DNA from: Oscillospiraceae bacterium
GTDB lineage: Bacteria; Bacillota; Clostridia; Oscillospirales; Ruminococcaceae
DNA: 36,412 nucleotides
Reading direction: 5' to 3'
Assembly (NCBI GenBank): GCA_902772105.1
Contig: CACXZI010000008.1
Span: forward strand, 1,696-38,107
The notes under the pieces are model-generated. The model saw only the letters and a list, made by a program, of their open reading frames with translations. It was not told where the DNA came from and did not search any database. Of this stretch, positions 8,925-16,967 are shown piece by piece. A program made the position numbers and the translations under genes. Numbering within the stretch: position 1 is the first letter of the stretch; the number at the start of each line of letters is the position of its first letter.

Positions 8925-8953
8925 GGTGGTGCATTTTTGTGCTGCCGTTTTTT
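8925..8953 (+). terminator. Intrinsic terminator after acpP
   Basis: GGTGGTGCA (8925-8933) pairs with TGTGCTGCC-type sequence (8938-8946). The nine pairs include four G-U wobbles, around a TTTT loop, and a T-run starts at 8948. It lies about 115 bases after acpP. A weaker hairpin, AGGCATT/AATGCTT (8848-8876), lies before it and has a less regular T-tract. Confidence 0.65.
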
Positions 8954-8990
8954 ATTAAGCTATTATTTTAAAATTTTTTATGAATAAATG

Positions 8991-9019
8991 TTGAACTTTA
9001 TTGTTTGTTGTATTAAAAT
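8991..9019 (+). promoter_or_regulatory. Candidate promoter for alaS
   Basis: TTGAAC (8991-8996) and TAAAAT (9014-9019) are separated by 17 bases, just after the acpP terminator. If used, the alaS leader would be over 800 nt and would include all of repeat array 2. The -10 is not strong. I found no clearly better candidate between here and alaS. Confidence 0.35.
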
Positions 9020-9220
9020 AGCTATGTGTTTATTTATTAATTTATAGGTAGTATTTTTGGGGGTGTTAACAAAGGAATAATTTGTTATGAATTTTTTTAA
9101 AAATAGGCAGAATGGATAATTTGTTATTTATGTGAAAGATTTTGGTTAGATTTTTATTTATGGGATGGGAGTTTAAATAGGTTGATTAATTTTTTAAGTG
9201 AGTATTAATATGGTTCTTTT

Positions 9221-9825
9221 AAAATTTTAATAAAACATTTCAGCGAGTTAATAACTATAATTTATATACAACCTGCCACGGAATAAAAGTTTGATAAAAC
9301 TTTTGAAAATTAAGATAAATTAAAAAACAAAATTAATATTTTTTATTCTAAATTTTTAATATGATTTAAATAGTTGTTTAGGGAGGTTGTTTAGAAAATC
9401 TTAGTTATGCCTAATTAAATTATTTTAAAATTTTGATAAAACTTTAAACCGAGTTTAGCAGGTCTTTAAATTTGATTAAATTTTATGGCGAGTGAAAAAT
9501 TAAAATTTTCATCAAACTAACTACGTAATGAAAAAGTTTAGCAGGCCGAAAGAAGTTTGATAAAACTTTTTGGCGAGTGATGAATTTAAAATCTCAGCAA
9601 ACTAACTACGTAATGAAAATTTAGCAGGCCGAATGAAGTTTGATAAAACTTTAAACCGAGTTTAGCAGGTCTTTAAATCTGATAAAACTTTTTGGCGAGT
9701 GAAAATTTAAAATCTCAGCAAACTAACTACGTAATGAAAAAGTTTAGCAGGTCTTTAAATCTGATAAAACTTTATGGCGAGTGATAAATTAAAATTTTCA
9801 TCAAATTTTCTACGTAAAGAAAAAA
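9221..9825 (-). repeat. Modular repeat array 2 (inverse orientation)
   Basis: The same three cores as array 1 appear here as reverse complements. TTTAGCAGG starts at 9454, 9537, 9620, 9661 and 9743. GGCGAGTGA is at 9487, 9572, 9694 and 9776. CTACGTA is at 9521, 9606, 9727 and 9810. Complete units repeat every 82-83 bp, and the unit from 9620 is cut to 41 bp at AAACCGAG. The part at about 9225-9455 is an inverted copy of the longer block at 4010-4203 of array 1. The array ends about 15 bases before the alaS ribosome binding site. The rest of 8954-9220 is AT-rich and I see no gene in it. Confidence 0.9.
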
Positions 9826-9854
9826 ACGGAATGAAAAAATGGAGGGTTAAAAAA

Positions 9855-12800
9855 ATGAAATGGATGGGTCTTTTGGAGTTAAAAAAGCTTTTTGTAGATT
9901 TTTTTAAAATGAAGGAGCATCTATATCTTGAAAGTTTCCCGTTAATTCCAAAGGGAGACAATAGCTTGCTTTTCATAAATTCTGGAATGGCCCCAATGAA
10001 GAAGTGGTTTTTAGGGCAAGAAACCCCTCCCAAAAAAAGAGTTGTGACGGTTCAAAAATGCATACGAACAGGGGATTTAAAAAGAGTTGGAATAACAGAT
10101 AGACATGGAACATTTTTTGAAATGCTTGGGAATTTTTCGTTTGGAGATTATTTTAAAAGGCAGGCAATTTTTTGGGCATATGAATTTGTTGTTGATGTTT
10201 TAAAGATGCCAAAAGAAAAGCTATATGTAACGGTTTATGAAGAGGATGATGAAGCATATTCAATTTGGGAAAAAGAGGTTTTAGTTCCAAAAGATCATAT
10301 AGTGAGGTTAGGCAAAGAAGATAATTTTTGGGAGATTGGATCAGGCCCTTGTGGCCCGTGTTCGGAACTTTATTTTGATAGAGGAGAGGAACATGGATGT
10401 GGGAAAGCTAGTTGTTCGGTTGGATGTGAGTGTGATAGATATATTGAGTTTTGGAACCTTGTTTTTTCGCAGTATGATAATAAAGGAAATGGGCAGTATG
10501 AAGATTTAAAGCAAAAGAATATAGATACAGGTATGGGACTTGAGCGTCTGGCTTGCATTTTTCAAGGAGTTGATAATCTTTTTGAAGTAGACACAGTTAA
10601 AAAGATTTTGGAAAAAGTTTGTGATATGGCTGGTGTTGAATATAAAAAAGGCAAGGAAAAGGATGTTTTAATTAGAATAATAACAGATCATATACGTAGC
10701 ATTTCATATTTAATTTGTGATGGAGTTATTCCGTCAAATGAAGGGCGAGGATATGTTTTAAGAAGATTAATTAGAAGAGCACATAAAAGCGGAAAAAAGC
10801 TAGATATAAAAGGCAATTTTTTAATGGATTTAGCAAAAGTAGTTGTTGAAATAGATCCGCAACTAGAAGGAAAGTATCAATATATAAAAGAAGTTTTGTT
10901 GAATGAGGAAGAAGCATTTGAAAAAATTTTAAAGGCAAGTGAAGAAAAGGCTTTAGAACTAATTAAAGAGGTTAAAAATAAAGCTATAAAAGGTTTTGAA
11001 AAGGCTGATGAAGCTGGTGAAGTTTTTTTGAAATCTAATGCAGAAATTTTAGCTTTAGAGGAGGAAATTTCTGGATTTTTTAATATATTTAAAATAGAAC
11101 TAGAGAGATTTTTTAGTGTTGTTGAAGAAAAAGAAATTGATGAATTATATAGGGGCTATTTTAGGTCTTTGGAAGATTTAATAAAGCTAAAATTGTTTAG
11201 ATATTTAGATATGCTAAAAGATCTTGTTGAAATTTTTGATGATAATTTAAATGATATATTTTTTGCTGAAGAGGCAGGAGAAGAAATTTTAAAGTTTGTG
11301 GCATTTGAAAATGTTAAGAATTTAGATAAGAATGATTTATCTGCAGAAAAAGAGAAAATTAAATCTGTTTTTAAAAATTGCAAAAAAAAGGTTGAAAGGG
11401 TTTTAGATTTTTTAAAAGAAAAATTTAATGGATATGTTGATGAAAATATTAGTGACGAAGATGTTGTTTTAAAACTAAAAAAGGTTTTTAAACATGATGT
11501 TGATGAAGATGTTTTTTTGAAAAAACCAACTATTTCTGCAGAAAAAGCATTTAAACTTTGCGACACTTATGGCATGCCATATGATATTTTAAAAGATATG
11601 GCGGATGAAAATGGTGTTTTAATTGATGAAGAAGGTTTTTTAAATTTAATGGAAGAGCAGAAAAAAAGAGCAAAAGCAGCAGCAAGCTTTAAAGATAGCG
11701 GTTGGGAAGAAAAAGAAAGTGAATTTTTAAATTTTGCTGAAACAGAGTTTAGGGGTTATAATGAGCTAAAAATAAAAACAAAGGTTTTGGGAGTTTTTAA
11801 AGAGGAAGAATATTTGTTGGTTGTTTTAGAAAAAACAACAATATACCCTGTTGGAGGAGGTCAGGTTCACGATGATGGAAAGATTTTGTCGGTTGACACA
11901 GAAGAAATTTTAGGGGAGATTTTAGACTGCAAAAAGCTTGCAACTGGGCAGATTATACACAAGGTTAAAGCTTTAAAAGAAATTGAAAAAGATATGGAAG
12001 TTATTGTTTTAGTGGATGAAAATAAAAGAGAAAAAATCAAAAAAAATCACACAGCAGCGCATCTTCTACAAAAGGCATTAATTTTAAATTTAGGAGAACA
12101 TATTCGGCAAGCAGGTCAGTTGGTTGATGAAAAAAGATTAAGATTTGACTTTTTGCATTTTAAACCACTTGATAAAAACGATTTAAAAATAGTGGAAGAC
12201 ACCGTTAATTCAATTATTTTAAAAGGGCTTGATGTTAATATTTTGGAGATGGATAAAGAAAAAGCAAAACAAGAAGGAGCAATTGCGCTTTTTGATGAAA
12301 AATATAAAGATATTGTTAGAGTTGTTGATATAGCTCCTTTTTCGAAAGAGTTTTGTGGTGGAACACATGTTAAAAACACAAAGGAAATAGGGGTTTTTAA
12401 AATCATTTCAGAATCATCTGTGGGCTCAGGTGTTCGACGAATTGAAGCAATAACTAGTTTTGAAGTTTTAAATATGTTAAAAGATCTAGAAGAAAGATAT
12501 TTTAAAATAGAGCAAATTTTTAAGGTTAAAACAAAGGATGAGTTAGAAGAAAAGGCAAAAAATTGTGTTAGCGAACTAAAAGAAAAATCACAGGAGTTAA
12601 AAAGTTTAAAGTTAAAATTTAAAAAACAGGAATTTTTAAAAGAGTTGGAAGAAAAAGGGCAAAATGTTGATGGTTTGAAGGTTTTGGTTTTTTGTGAAGA
12701 TTCTTTAGATTCTAAGGAATTGAGGCTTTTTTCGGATTGCTTAAAAAACGAGGAAGGAAATCTTGTGTGCTTAATTTTCGTTTCTTCTAATGAGAAGTTT

Positions 12801-12992
12801 AATTTGTTGGTTGTTTGCGGAAAAGAAGCTGTTAAAAAAGGTTTGGATGCAGGAGCAATTGTTAAGAAATTGGCAGTTTTAGCAAATGGAAAAGGAGGAG
12901 GAAAAAAAGATTTTGCAATGGCGGGAGTTGAAAATTTTAATAATAAAAAAGAGATAGAAGAAGAATTTTTTAAAATTTTAAATCAAATTTAA
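9855..12992 (+). CDS. alaS: Alanyl-tRNA synthetase with a large internal insertion
   Basis: AlaRS charges tRNA-Ala and hydrolyses mischarged Ser/Gly-tRNA. From this start it has 1045 residues against about 870-880 usually. The class II catalytic part is intact (WMGLLELKKLF start, TDRHGTFFEMLGNFSFGDYF, GSGPCGPCSELY, TGMGLERL). The editing domain has HTAAH (His732, His736) and CGGTH (Cys834, His838). A DHHA1-type C-terminal part ends with GKGGGKKDFAMAG. An extra segment at about residues 375-558 (bases 10977-11528), rich in Glu, Lys and Phe and probably helical, explains the length. The start is fixed by GGAGG at 9841-9845. A longer reading to 9774 would run into the repeat array. Confidence 0.95.
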   Translation: MKWMGLLELKKLFVDFFKMKEHLYLESFPLIPKGDNSLLFINSGMAPMKKWFLGQETPPKKRVVTVQKCIRTGDLKRVGITDRHGTFFEMLGNFSFGDYFKRQAIFWAYEFVVDVLKMPKEKLYVTVYEEDDEAYSIWEKEVLVPKDHIVRLGKEDNFWEIGSGPCGPCSELYFDRGEEHGCGKASCSVGCECDRYIEFWNLVFSQYDNKGNGQYEDLKQKNIDTGMGLERLACIFQGVDNLFEVDTVKKILEKVCDMAGVEYKKGKEKDVLIRIITDHIRSISYLICDGVIPSNEGRGYVLRRLIRRAHKSGKKLDIKGNFLMDLAKVVVEIDPQLEGKYQYIKEVLLNEEEAFEKILKASEEKALELIKEVKNKAIKGFEKADEAGEVFLKSNAEILALEEEISGFFNIFKIELERFFSVVEEKEIDELYRGYFRSLEDLIKLKLFRYLDMLKDLVEIFDDNLNDIFFAEEAGEEILKFVAFENVKNLDKNDLSAEKEKIKSVFKNCKKKVERVLDFLKEKFNGYVDENISDEDVVLKLKKVFKHDVDEDVFLKKPTISAEKAFKLCDTYGMPYDILKDMADENGVLIDEEGFLNLMEEQKKRAKAAASFKDSGWEEKESEFLNFAETEFRGYNELKIKTKVLGVFKEEEYLLVVLEKTTIYPVGGGQVHDDGKILSVDTEEILGEILDCKKLATGQIIHKVKALKEIEKDMEVIVLVDENKREKIKKNHTAAHLLQKALILNLGEHIRQAGQLVDEKRLRFDFLHFKPLDKNDLKIVEDTVNSIILKGLDVNILEMDKEKAKQEGAIALFDEKYKDIVRVVDIAPFSKEFCGGTHVKNTKEIGVFKIISESSVGSGVRRIEAITSFEVLNMLKDLEERYFKIEQIFKVKTKDELEEKAKNCVSELKEKSQELKSLKLKFKKQEFLKELEEKGQNVDGLKVLVFCEDSLDSKELRLFSDCLKNEEGNLVCLIFVSSNEKFNLLVVCGKEAVKKGLDAGAIVKKLAVLANGKGGGKKDFAMAGVENFNNKKEIEEEFFKILNQI

Positions 12993-13005
12993 GGAGGCGA
13001 TTTTT

Positions 13006-13344
13006 TTGGATTGTGTATTTTGTGAAATTGTTAAAGGGAATATACTTAGTGAAAAAATTTATGAAGATGAATATGTTTTGGCGTTTAAAGATTTAAAGCC
13101 ACAGGCACCGGTTCATTTTTTGGTGATTCCTAAAAAACATATTAAAAATGCATTAGAAATTAAAGAAGAAGATAAAGATATTTTATATAACGTTTTTTTA
13201 AGTATACAAAAAATAGCAAAAGAACTAGACTTAAAAGATGGATTTAGAGTTGTTAATAATTGTGGTGAAGATGGAGGGCAGACGGTTTTGCATCTACATT
13301 TTCATGTTTTAGGAAAAAGAAAATTAAATTGGCCACCAGGTTGA
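13006..13344 (+). CDS. HIT-family nucleotide-binding hydrolase
   Basis: This 112-residue protein opens with DCVFCEIVKGNI and ends with the histidine triad HLHFHVLG plus the common tail LNWPPG. That marks it as an HINT/HIT-type phosphoramidase or nucleotide hydrolase of the cytoplasm; the natural substrate is unknown. DCVFCEI contains a Cys pair used for zinc in some relatives. The TTG start follows AAGGAGG, and the gene lies 13 bases after alaS, so the two are probably cotranscribed. No terminator is evident after it. Confidence 0.9.
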   Translation: MDCVFCEIVKGNILSEKIYEDEYVLAFKDLKPQAPVHFLVIPKKHIKNALEIKEEDKDILYNVFLSIQKIAKELDLKDGFRVVNNCGEDGGQTVLHLHFHVLGKRKLNWPPG

Positions 13345-13387
13345 TTGAGAAAAATTATAGTTTTTAAAAATAAAGTTTAATAAAATG

Positions 13388-13417
13388 TTGACAATTTAGT
13401 GTTTTAGATGATATAAT
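13388..13417 (+). promoter_or_regulatory. Promoter of rplM-rpsI
   Basis: TTGACA (13388-13393) and TATAAT (13412-13417) are both perfect consensus boxes with an 18-base spacer. The -10 is extended by TG at 13409-13410. Expected transcription start is near 13424, about 46 bases before rplM. It is one of the strongest-looking promoters in the window, as expected for ribosomal protein genes. Confidence 0.8.
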
Positions 13418-13469
13418 TTGACTTAGTGTTTAATTTAAAAGTGTTTTAGTTAGGAGATGAAATTTAAAG

Positions 13470-14351
13470 ATGGCGGAAGAAAAGAAAAAACAAGCTAGCA
13501 AAAGTAAAGCAACTGCAGAAAAAAAACCAGCAGCTAAAAAAACTGCTACATCAGCAAAAAAAGAAACAGCAGCTAAAAAAACTGCTACAGCAGCAAAAAA
13601 AGAAACAACTGCTAAAAAAACTTCTACAGCAGCAAAAAAAGAAACAACTGCTAAAAAAACTGCTACAGCAGCAAAGAAGGAGACAGCAGCTAAAAAAACT
13701 TCTACAGCAGAGAAAAAAGAAACAACTGCTAAAAAGACTGCTACATCAGTAAAAAAAGAAACAGCAGCTAAAAAAACTGCTACAGCAGCAAAAAAAGAAA
13801 CAGTTGCTGAAAAAGTAGAAACAACAGCAAAGAAAGAAACAGCTGCTAAAAAAACTGCTGAAGTAGCTAAAAAAGCTGCAAAACCAACTAAAAAAGAGAA
13901 TGAAAAGGTTAATTTGAGCAAAACAACATTTGTTAAAGCAGGCAAAACATCTAAAAAGTGGATTATTTTAGATGCAGCAGGAAAGCCGTTAGGAAGGGTT
14001 GCAGCATTAGCAGCATCTATGCTTCGTGGAAAACACAAAGTTGATTTCACACCAAATGTTGATTGTGGAGATAGTGTTATTATAATAAACTGTAAAGATG
14101 TTGTTTTAACTGGTAAAAAGTTAGAACAAAAGGTTAGATATCATCACAGTGGTTGGATAGGTGGAATTAAAGAAACTAAATATAGTGAGCTGATGAAAAA
14201 AGAGCCACAAAAAGCAATGACGATGGCAGTTGAGGGGATGTTGCCACATAATTCATTAGGGGCAAAAATGGCAAGGCATTTAAGAACATATAAAGATGAA
14301 AATCATGGGCATGAAGCACAAAAGCCAGAAGTATTTGAATTTAAGGTGTAG
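13470..14351 (+). CDS. rplM: Ribosomal protein L13 with a Lys/Ala-rich repeat extension
   Basis: Residues 150-293 are a normal 50S protein L13 (KKWIILDAAGKPLGRVA, FTPNVDCGDSVIIINC, YHHSGWIGG, AVEGMLPHNSLGAKMARHL). Before it is an extension of about 149 residues made of Lys, Ala, Thr and Glu, with eight 13-residue units of the type AAKKETAAKKTAT. Such tails resemble histone H1-like and Hc1/Hc2-type proteins and would be disordered and very basic. The frame is open and continuous from ATG 13470, but AGGAG stands 13 bases upstream, a poor spacing. A TTG at 13914 (residue 149) could start a normal-sized L13. Which form is made cannot be told from sequence. Confidence 0.9.
   Translation: MAEEKKKQASKSKATAEKKPAAKKTATSAKKETAAKKTATAAKKETTAKKTSTAAKKETTAKKTATAAKKETAAKKTSTAEKKETTAKKTATSVKKETAAKKTATAAKKETVAEKVETTAKKETAAKKTAEVAKKAAKPTKKENEKVNLSKTTFVKAGKTSKKWIILDAAGKPLGRVAALAASMLRGKHKVDFTPNVDCGDSVIIINCKDVVLTGKKLEQKVRYHHSGWIGGIKETKYSELMKKEPQKAMTMAVEGMLPHNSLGAKMARHLRTYKDENHGHEAQKPEVFEFKV
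13551..13862 (+). repeat. Eight 39-bp tandem repeats inside rplM
   Basis: Eight in-frame units of 39 bp encode residues 28-131. Each has the pattern (A/S/T)xKKET(A/T)AKKT(A/S)T. Adjacent copies are close in DNA sequence, so the copy number may vary between strains without breaking the frame. Degenerate partial units flank both ends. Confidence 0.92.
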
Positions 14352-14369
14352 GAGGTTTGTTTAAAATTT

Positions 14370-14771
14370 ATGGTATACGGAAATAAAACATTTTATTATG
14401 GAACAGGAAGAAGAAAAAAATCTATAGCAAGAGTGAGACTTTATAGTGGATCTGGAAAGGTTGTTGTTAACAATAAGCCAATTGATGAATATTTTGGGTT
14501 AGAAACTTTAAAGGTTATTGTTCGTCAACCTTTAAATCTAACCGAAACGGAAGGCAAATTTGATGTTATTTGCAATGTTGTTGGTGGAGGGGTTTCTGGT
14601 CAAGCAGGTGCTATACGGCATGGAATTTCGAGAGCATTGTTGGAGTATAATAGAGAATTAAGAGCAGCGTTAAAAAGAGCTAAATTTTTAACAAGAGATC
14701 CTAGAATGAAAGAACGTAGAAAATATGGATTGAAAAAAGCGAGAAAAGCTCCTCAATTTTCTAAGAGATAG
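14370..14771 (+). CDS. rpsI: 30S ribosomal protein S9
   Basis: S9 sits in the head of the small subunit and its C-terminal tail reaches the P-site tRNA. The 133-residue protein has [16 protein letters not shown] at the start, [19 protein letters not shown] in the core and the classic basic tail ending in FSKR. GGAGG overlaps the rplM stop and stands about 14 bases from this ATG, a long spacing. rplM-rpsI is a conserved pair and a terminator follows directly. Confidence 0.96.
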   Translation: MVYGNKTFYYGTGRRKKSIARVRLYSGSGKVVVNNKPIDEYFGLETLKVIVRQPLNLTETEGKFDVICNVVGGGVSGQAGAIRHGISRALLEYNRELRAALKRAKFLTRDPRMKERRKYGLKKARKAPQFSKR

Positions 14772-14777
14772 AATTTT

Positions 14778-14805
14778 AAAGGTCGGCAGGTGTGTCGGCT
14801 TTTTA
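14778..14805 (+). terminator. Intrinsic terminator after rpsI
   Basis: GTCGGCA (14782-14788) pairs with TGTCGGC (14793-14799), using two wobbles, around a GGTG loop. Flanking AAAG and TTTT can extend the stem, and a T-tract follows. It begins only a few bases after the rpsI stop codon. Confidence 0.75.
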
Positions 14806-14964
14806 TTTTGTTTATGGGGAAGATATATTTATTAAGGTTTAGTTTTTTAGTAAAGTTAGTTTTGTTTTTTATAAATTCGGTAAACTTAAAATTTATATTG
14901 AACTAAATTTTTGGTTAAAAACAATTAAATTATAAAATAAAAATATTTATGGTGAGAAGTTAAT

Positions 14965-15258
14965 TTAAATAGGATTTAGCAGGTCTTTAAATTTGATTAA
15001 ATTTTCCAGCGAGTGACCTATTTTAAATTTATATAAAATTTCCTACGTACTGAAAAAAATTTAGCAGGTTGTAGTTATTTTAAATTTTTGATAAAGTTTT
15101 CCAGCGAGTGATTTGTTTAAATTTATTTAAAATTTGCTACGGAATGAAAGTTAGATTAAATTTTCCAGCGAGTGATTAATTTAAAATAATATCAAGCTTT
15201 CTACGTAATGAAAAATGGCGAGTGACCTATTTTAAATTTTAGCAAACTTTTTGCTTAA
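14965..15258 (-). repeat. Modular repeat array 3 (inverse orientation)
   Basis: A shorter and more diverged array of the same family. TTTAGCAGG is at 14975 and 15060. AGCGAGTGA-type cores lie near 15008, 15103 and 15167, and GGCGAGTGA at 15217. CTACGTA is at 15043 and 15201, with a variant GCTACGGAATG near 15133. Spacing is again about 85 bp. Read on the minus strand it starts right after the stop codon of the peptide-binding protein gene. The 160 bases between the rpsI terminator and this array hold nothing I recognise. Confidence 0.85.
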
Positions 15259-15263
15259 TGAAA

Positions 15264-16901
15264 CTATTCGGAATAGCAGTATGCATAGTAGAATTGTTTG
15301 CTGGAAGGGTTAAACATAATTCCATTAATTTTTTTATCTGTTACGAAATATTCGGTTTCGAATGTTAAAGGAATAAAATATCCATATTTAACAATTGTTT
15401 CTTCTAGCTCAAAATATTGTTTAATTGCTGAATCCACATCGTTTTGATTAATTGCTGAATTTAGTTGTTCATCGAAATTTGGAATAGAATATTTTGAATA
15501 GTTTAGCGGTGAAGTTGGAGTAAAGGTTTTTAAAATAGAGGCAGGGCTGTTGTATGTGCTGTTAATTGAAACTAAAGCGCAGTCAAATTGGCCTTCTTTT
15601 AGTTTTTTATTATATCGTTCTTCGTTTTGGTTGTCTATTTTTAAAAATAAGTTTAAATCTTTTTGCCAGGTTTGTAGTAGTTGGTTTAAAATTGGGTTTG
15701 ATGAATCTTTTGTTAAAATAGAGAACGAATTTATGTTGAATTTTTTATCTTTTTTCTTGGCTTCTTCTTTTGCAGCTGCAAATAAATCTTTTGCTTGCTC
15801 TGGGTCGTATTTTGGACAACAACTTTTATTTTTTAATTTGTTATATGATTTGCCGCCGATTGTTATAGAATCTGGAATAAGGTTATTTGCAATAGTTTGA
15901 CTTGATGTTAGCTTGTCTTCTAATTTATATTTATTAACAGAATATGAAAGAGCAGCGTGAGTTTTAACGTTGCCTAGAAAGGTGTTTGTTTTGTTGAATA
16001 TAATTCCATTAACTTTGTTTTGAAAAGGAAACTTATTGTATTGATTTTTTGAAAGACTATTAAGTTGATTTGAATCAATAATAGCAGTGTTTATTTCGTT
16101 GTTCTTAAAGAGATTAAATGCTTCCTCTTTTGTTTTAACTGAAAAGTTAACACCAATTATTTTAACTAGATCTTTTTGGTGATATTTGTTGTTTTTTCTA
16201 ATTCTAAATTTTGCCGTGTTCTTTTCGACGTTCCATGTGTTAAGATAAAATGGCCCGTTAGATATTATTGTGTCTTTAGATGTTCCATAACATCCCTTTG
16301 TTGAATCAAAAAAGCTTTCATTACAAGGCATTGCTGCTGTTTGAGCTAAAAGTTCTTTTAAAAATGGAGTTTTATATTCAAGTTCAATTTCTAATTCATT
16401 TTCTTTGGTTTTGTGAACTCCTAAAGAATTAATTGGCATTTTTCCTTCATTTATTTTTTTTGCATTTTTTATAAAGAAATAGTTTGATGCATATGGTGAA
16501 TTTGTTTTTGGATTAATTAGCCTTTTAAACGCAAAAACAAAATCATCAGCACTAACTTTAACGTCTTTTTCTTCTTTTGGAAAATGCCAAAAAACATTGT
16601 CTTTAATTGTGAATGTTAATGTTTTTTTGTCGTCAGATTCTATAACTTTTTCTGCAATTCCTAATTCATATTCATTTTTTATATTTTTTTTATATAACCC
16701 TTCAAAAATGTTGCTAATTAAGGTTATTTCTTCAGATTCATAGGCTGTTTGTGGGTCTAGATTTTTTGGGATGTTTGAGAAGCTATAGCTTATTAATTTG
16801 TCATATTTAGATTTTTTACAGCCGTTAAAAATAAAACACACAGTCAACATTAAAATAAAAGTTAATATAAATTTTATTATGTTCAAAAATTTCTTATTCA
16901 T
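15264..16901 (-). CDS. Oligopeptide ABC transporter substrate-binding lipoprotein (OppA-like)
   Basis: A 545-residue extracytoplasmic solute-binding protein of the SBP_bac_5 (OppA/DppA) family. It has a Lys-rich start, a hydrophobic segment and a lipobox-like FNGC that would anchor it to the membrane. The family opening SFSNIPKNLDPQTAYESEE and NIFEGLYKKN follow, and ISNGPFYLNTW lies in the middle. I chose the ATG at 16901 because GGATGGG precedes it well; an in-frame ATG at 16916 lacks a binding site. No permease or ATPase genes are adjacent, so it must work with a transporter encoded elsewhere. It is the only minus-strand gene here and lies between two ribosomal operons. Confidence 0.88.
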   Translation of the reverse strand: MNKKFLNIIKFILTFILMLTVCFIFNGCKKSKYDKLISYSFSNIPKNLDPQTAYESEEITLISNIFEGLYKKNIKNEYELGIAEKVIESDDKKTLTFTIKDNVFWHFPKEEKDVKVSADDFVFAFKRLINPKTNSPYASNYFFIKNAKKINEGKMPINSLGVHKTKENELEIELEYKTPFLKELLAQTAAMPCNESFFDSTKGCYGTSKDTIISNGPFYLNTWNVEKNTAKFRIRKNNKYHQKDLVKIIGVNFSVKTKEEAFNLFKNNEINTAIIDSNQLNSLSKNQYNKFPFQNKVNGIIFNKTNTFLGNVKTHAALSYSVNKYKLEDKLTSSQTIANNLIPDSITIGGKSYNKLKNKSCCPKYDPEQAKDLFAAAKEEAKKKDKKFNINSFSILTKDSSNPILNQLLQTWQKDLNLFLKIDNQNEERYNKKLKEGQFDCALVSINSTYNSPASILKTFTPTSPLNYSKYSIPNFDEQLNSAINQNDVDSAIKQYFELEETIVKYGYFIPLTFETEYFVTDKKINGIMFNPSSKQFYYAYCYSE

Positions 16902-16938
16902 AGGTAACCCATCCAAAAAATTTGTTTATTTGAAAAAA

Positions 16939-16967
16939 ATTATATCAAATATTGTTGTTTTAAACAA
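16939..16967 (-). promoter_or_regulatory. Promoter of the OppA-like gene
   Basis: On the minus strand TTGTTT (16967-16962) and TATAAT (16944-16939) are 17 bases apart. The -10 is extended to TGATATAAT. It lies about 40 bases upstream of the start codon. Confidence 0.6.

Noticed and set aside
8954..9854. T-box riboswitch ahead of alaS
   Set aside because: No T-box core such as GGGTGG with ACCGCG is visible, and there is no adjacent terminator/antiterminator pair.
9774..9854. Longer N-terminus for alaS
   Set aside because: It would be encoded by repeat-array DNA, precedes the GGAGG binding site and matches nothing in the family.
13430..14050. Long minus-strand open frame opposite the rplM repeats
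   Set aside because: Its repetitive Val/Phe/Ala protein is just the complement of the Lys/Ala repeat codons. The plus strand encodes L13 in frame.
3788..15258. CRISPR arrays
   Set aside because: Units are modular with three cores and related, not unique, intervening DNA; no cas genes are present.
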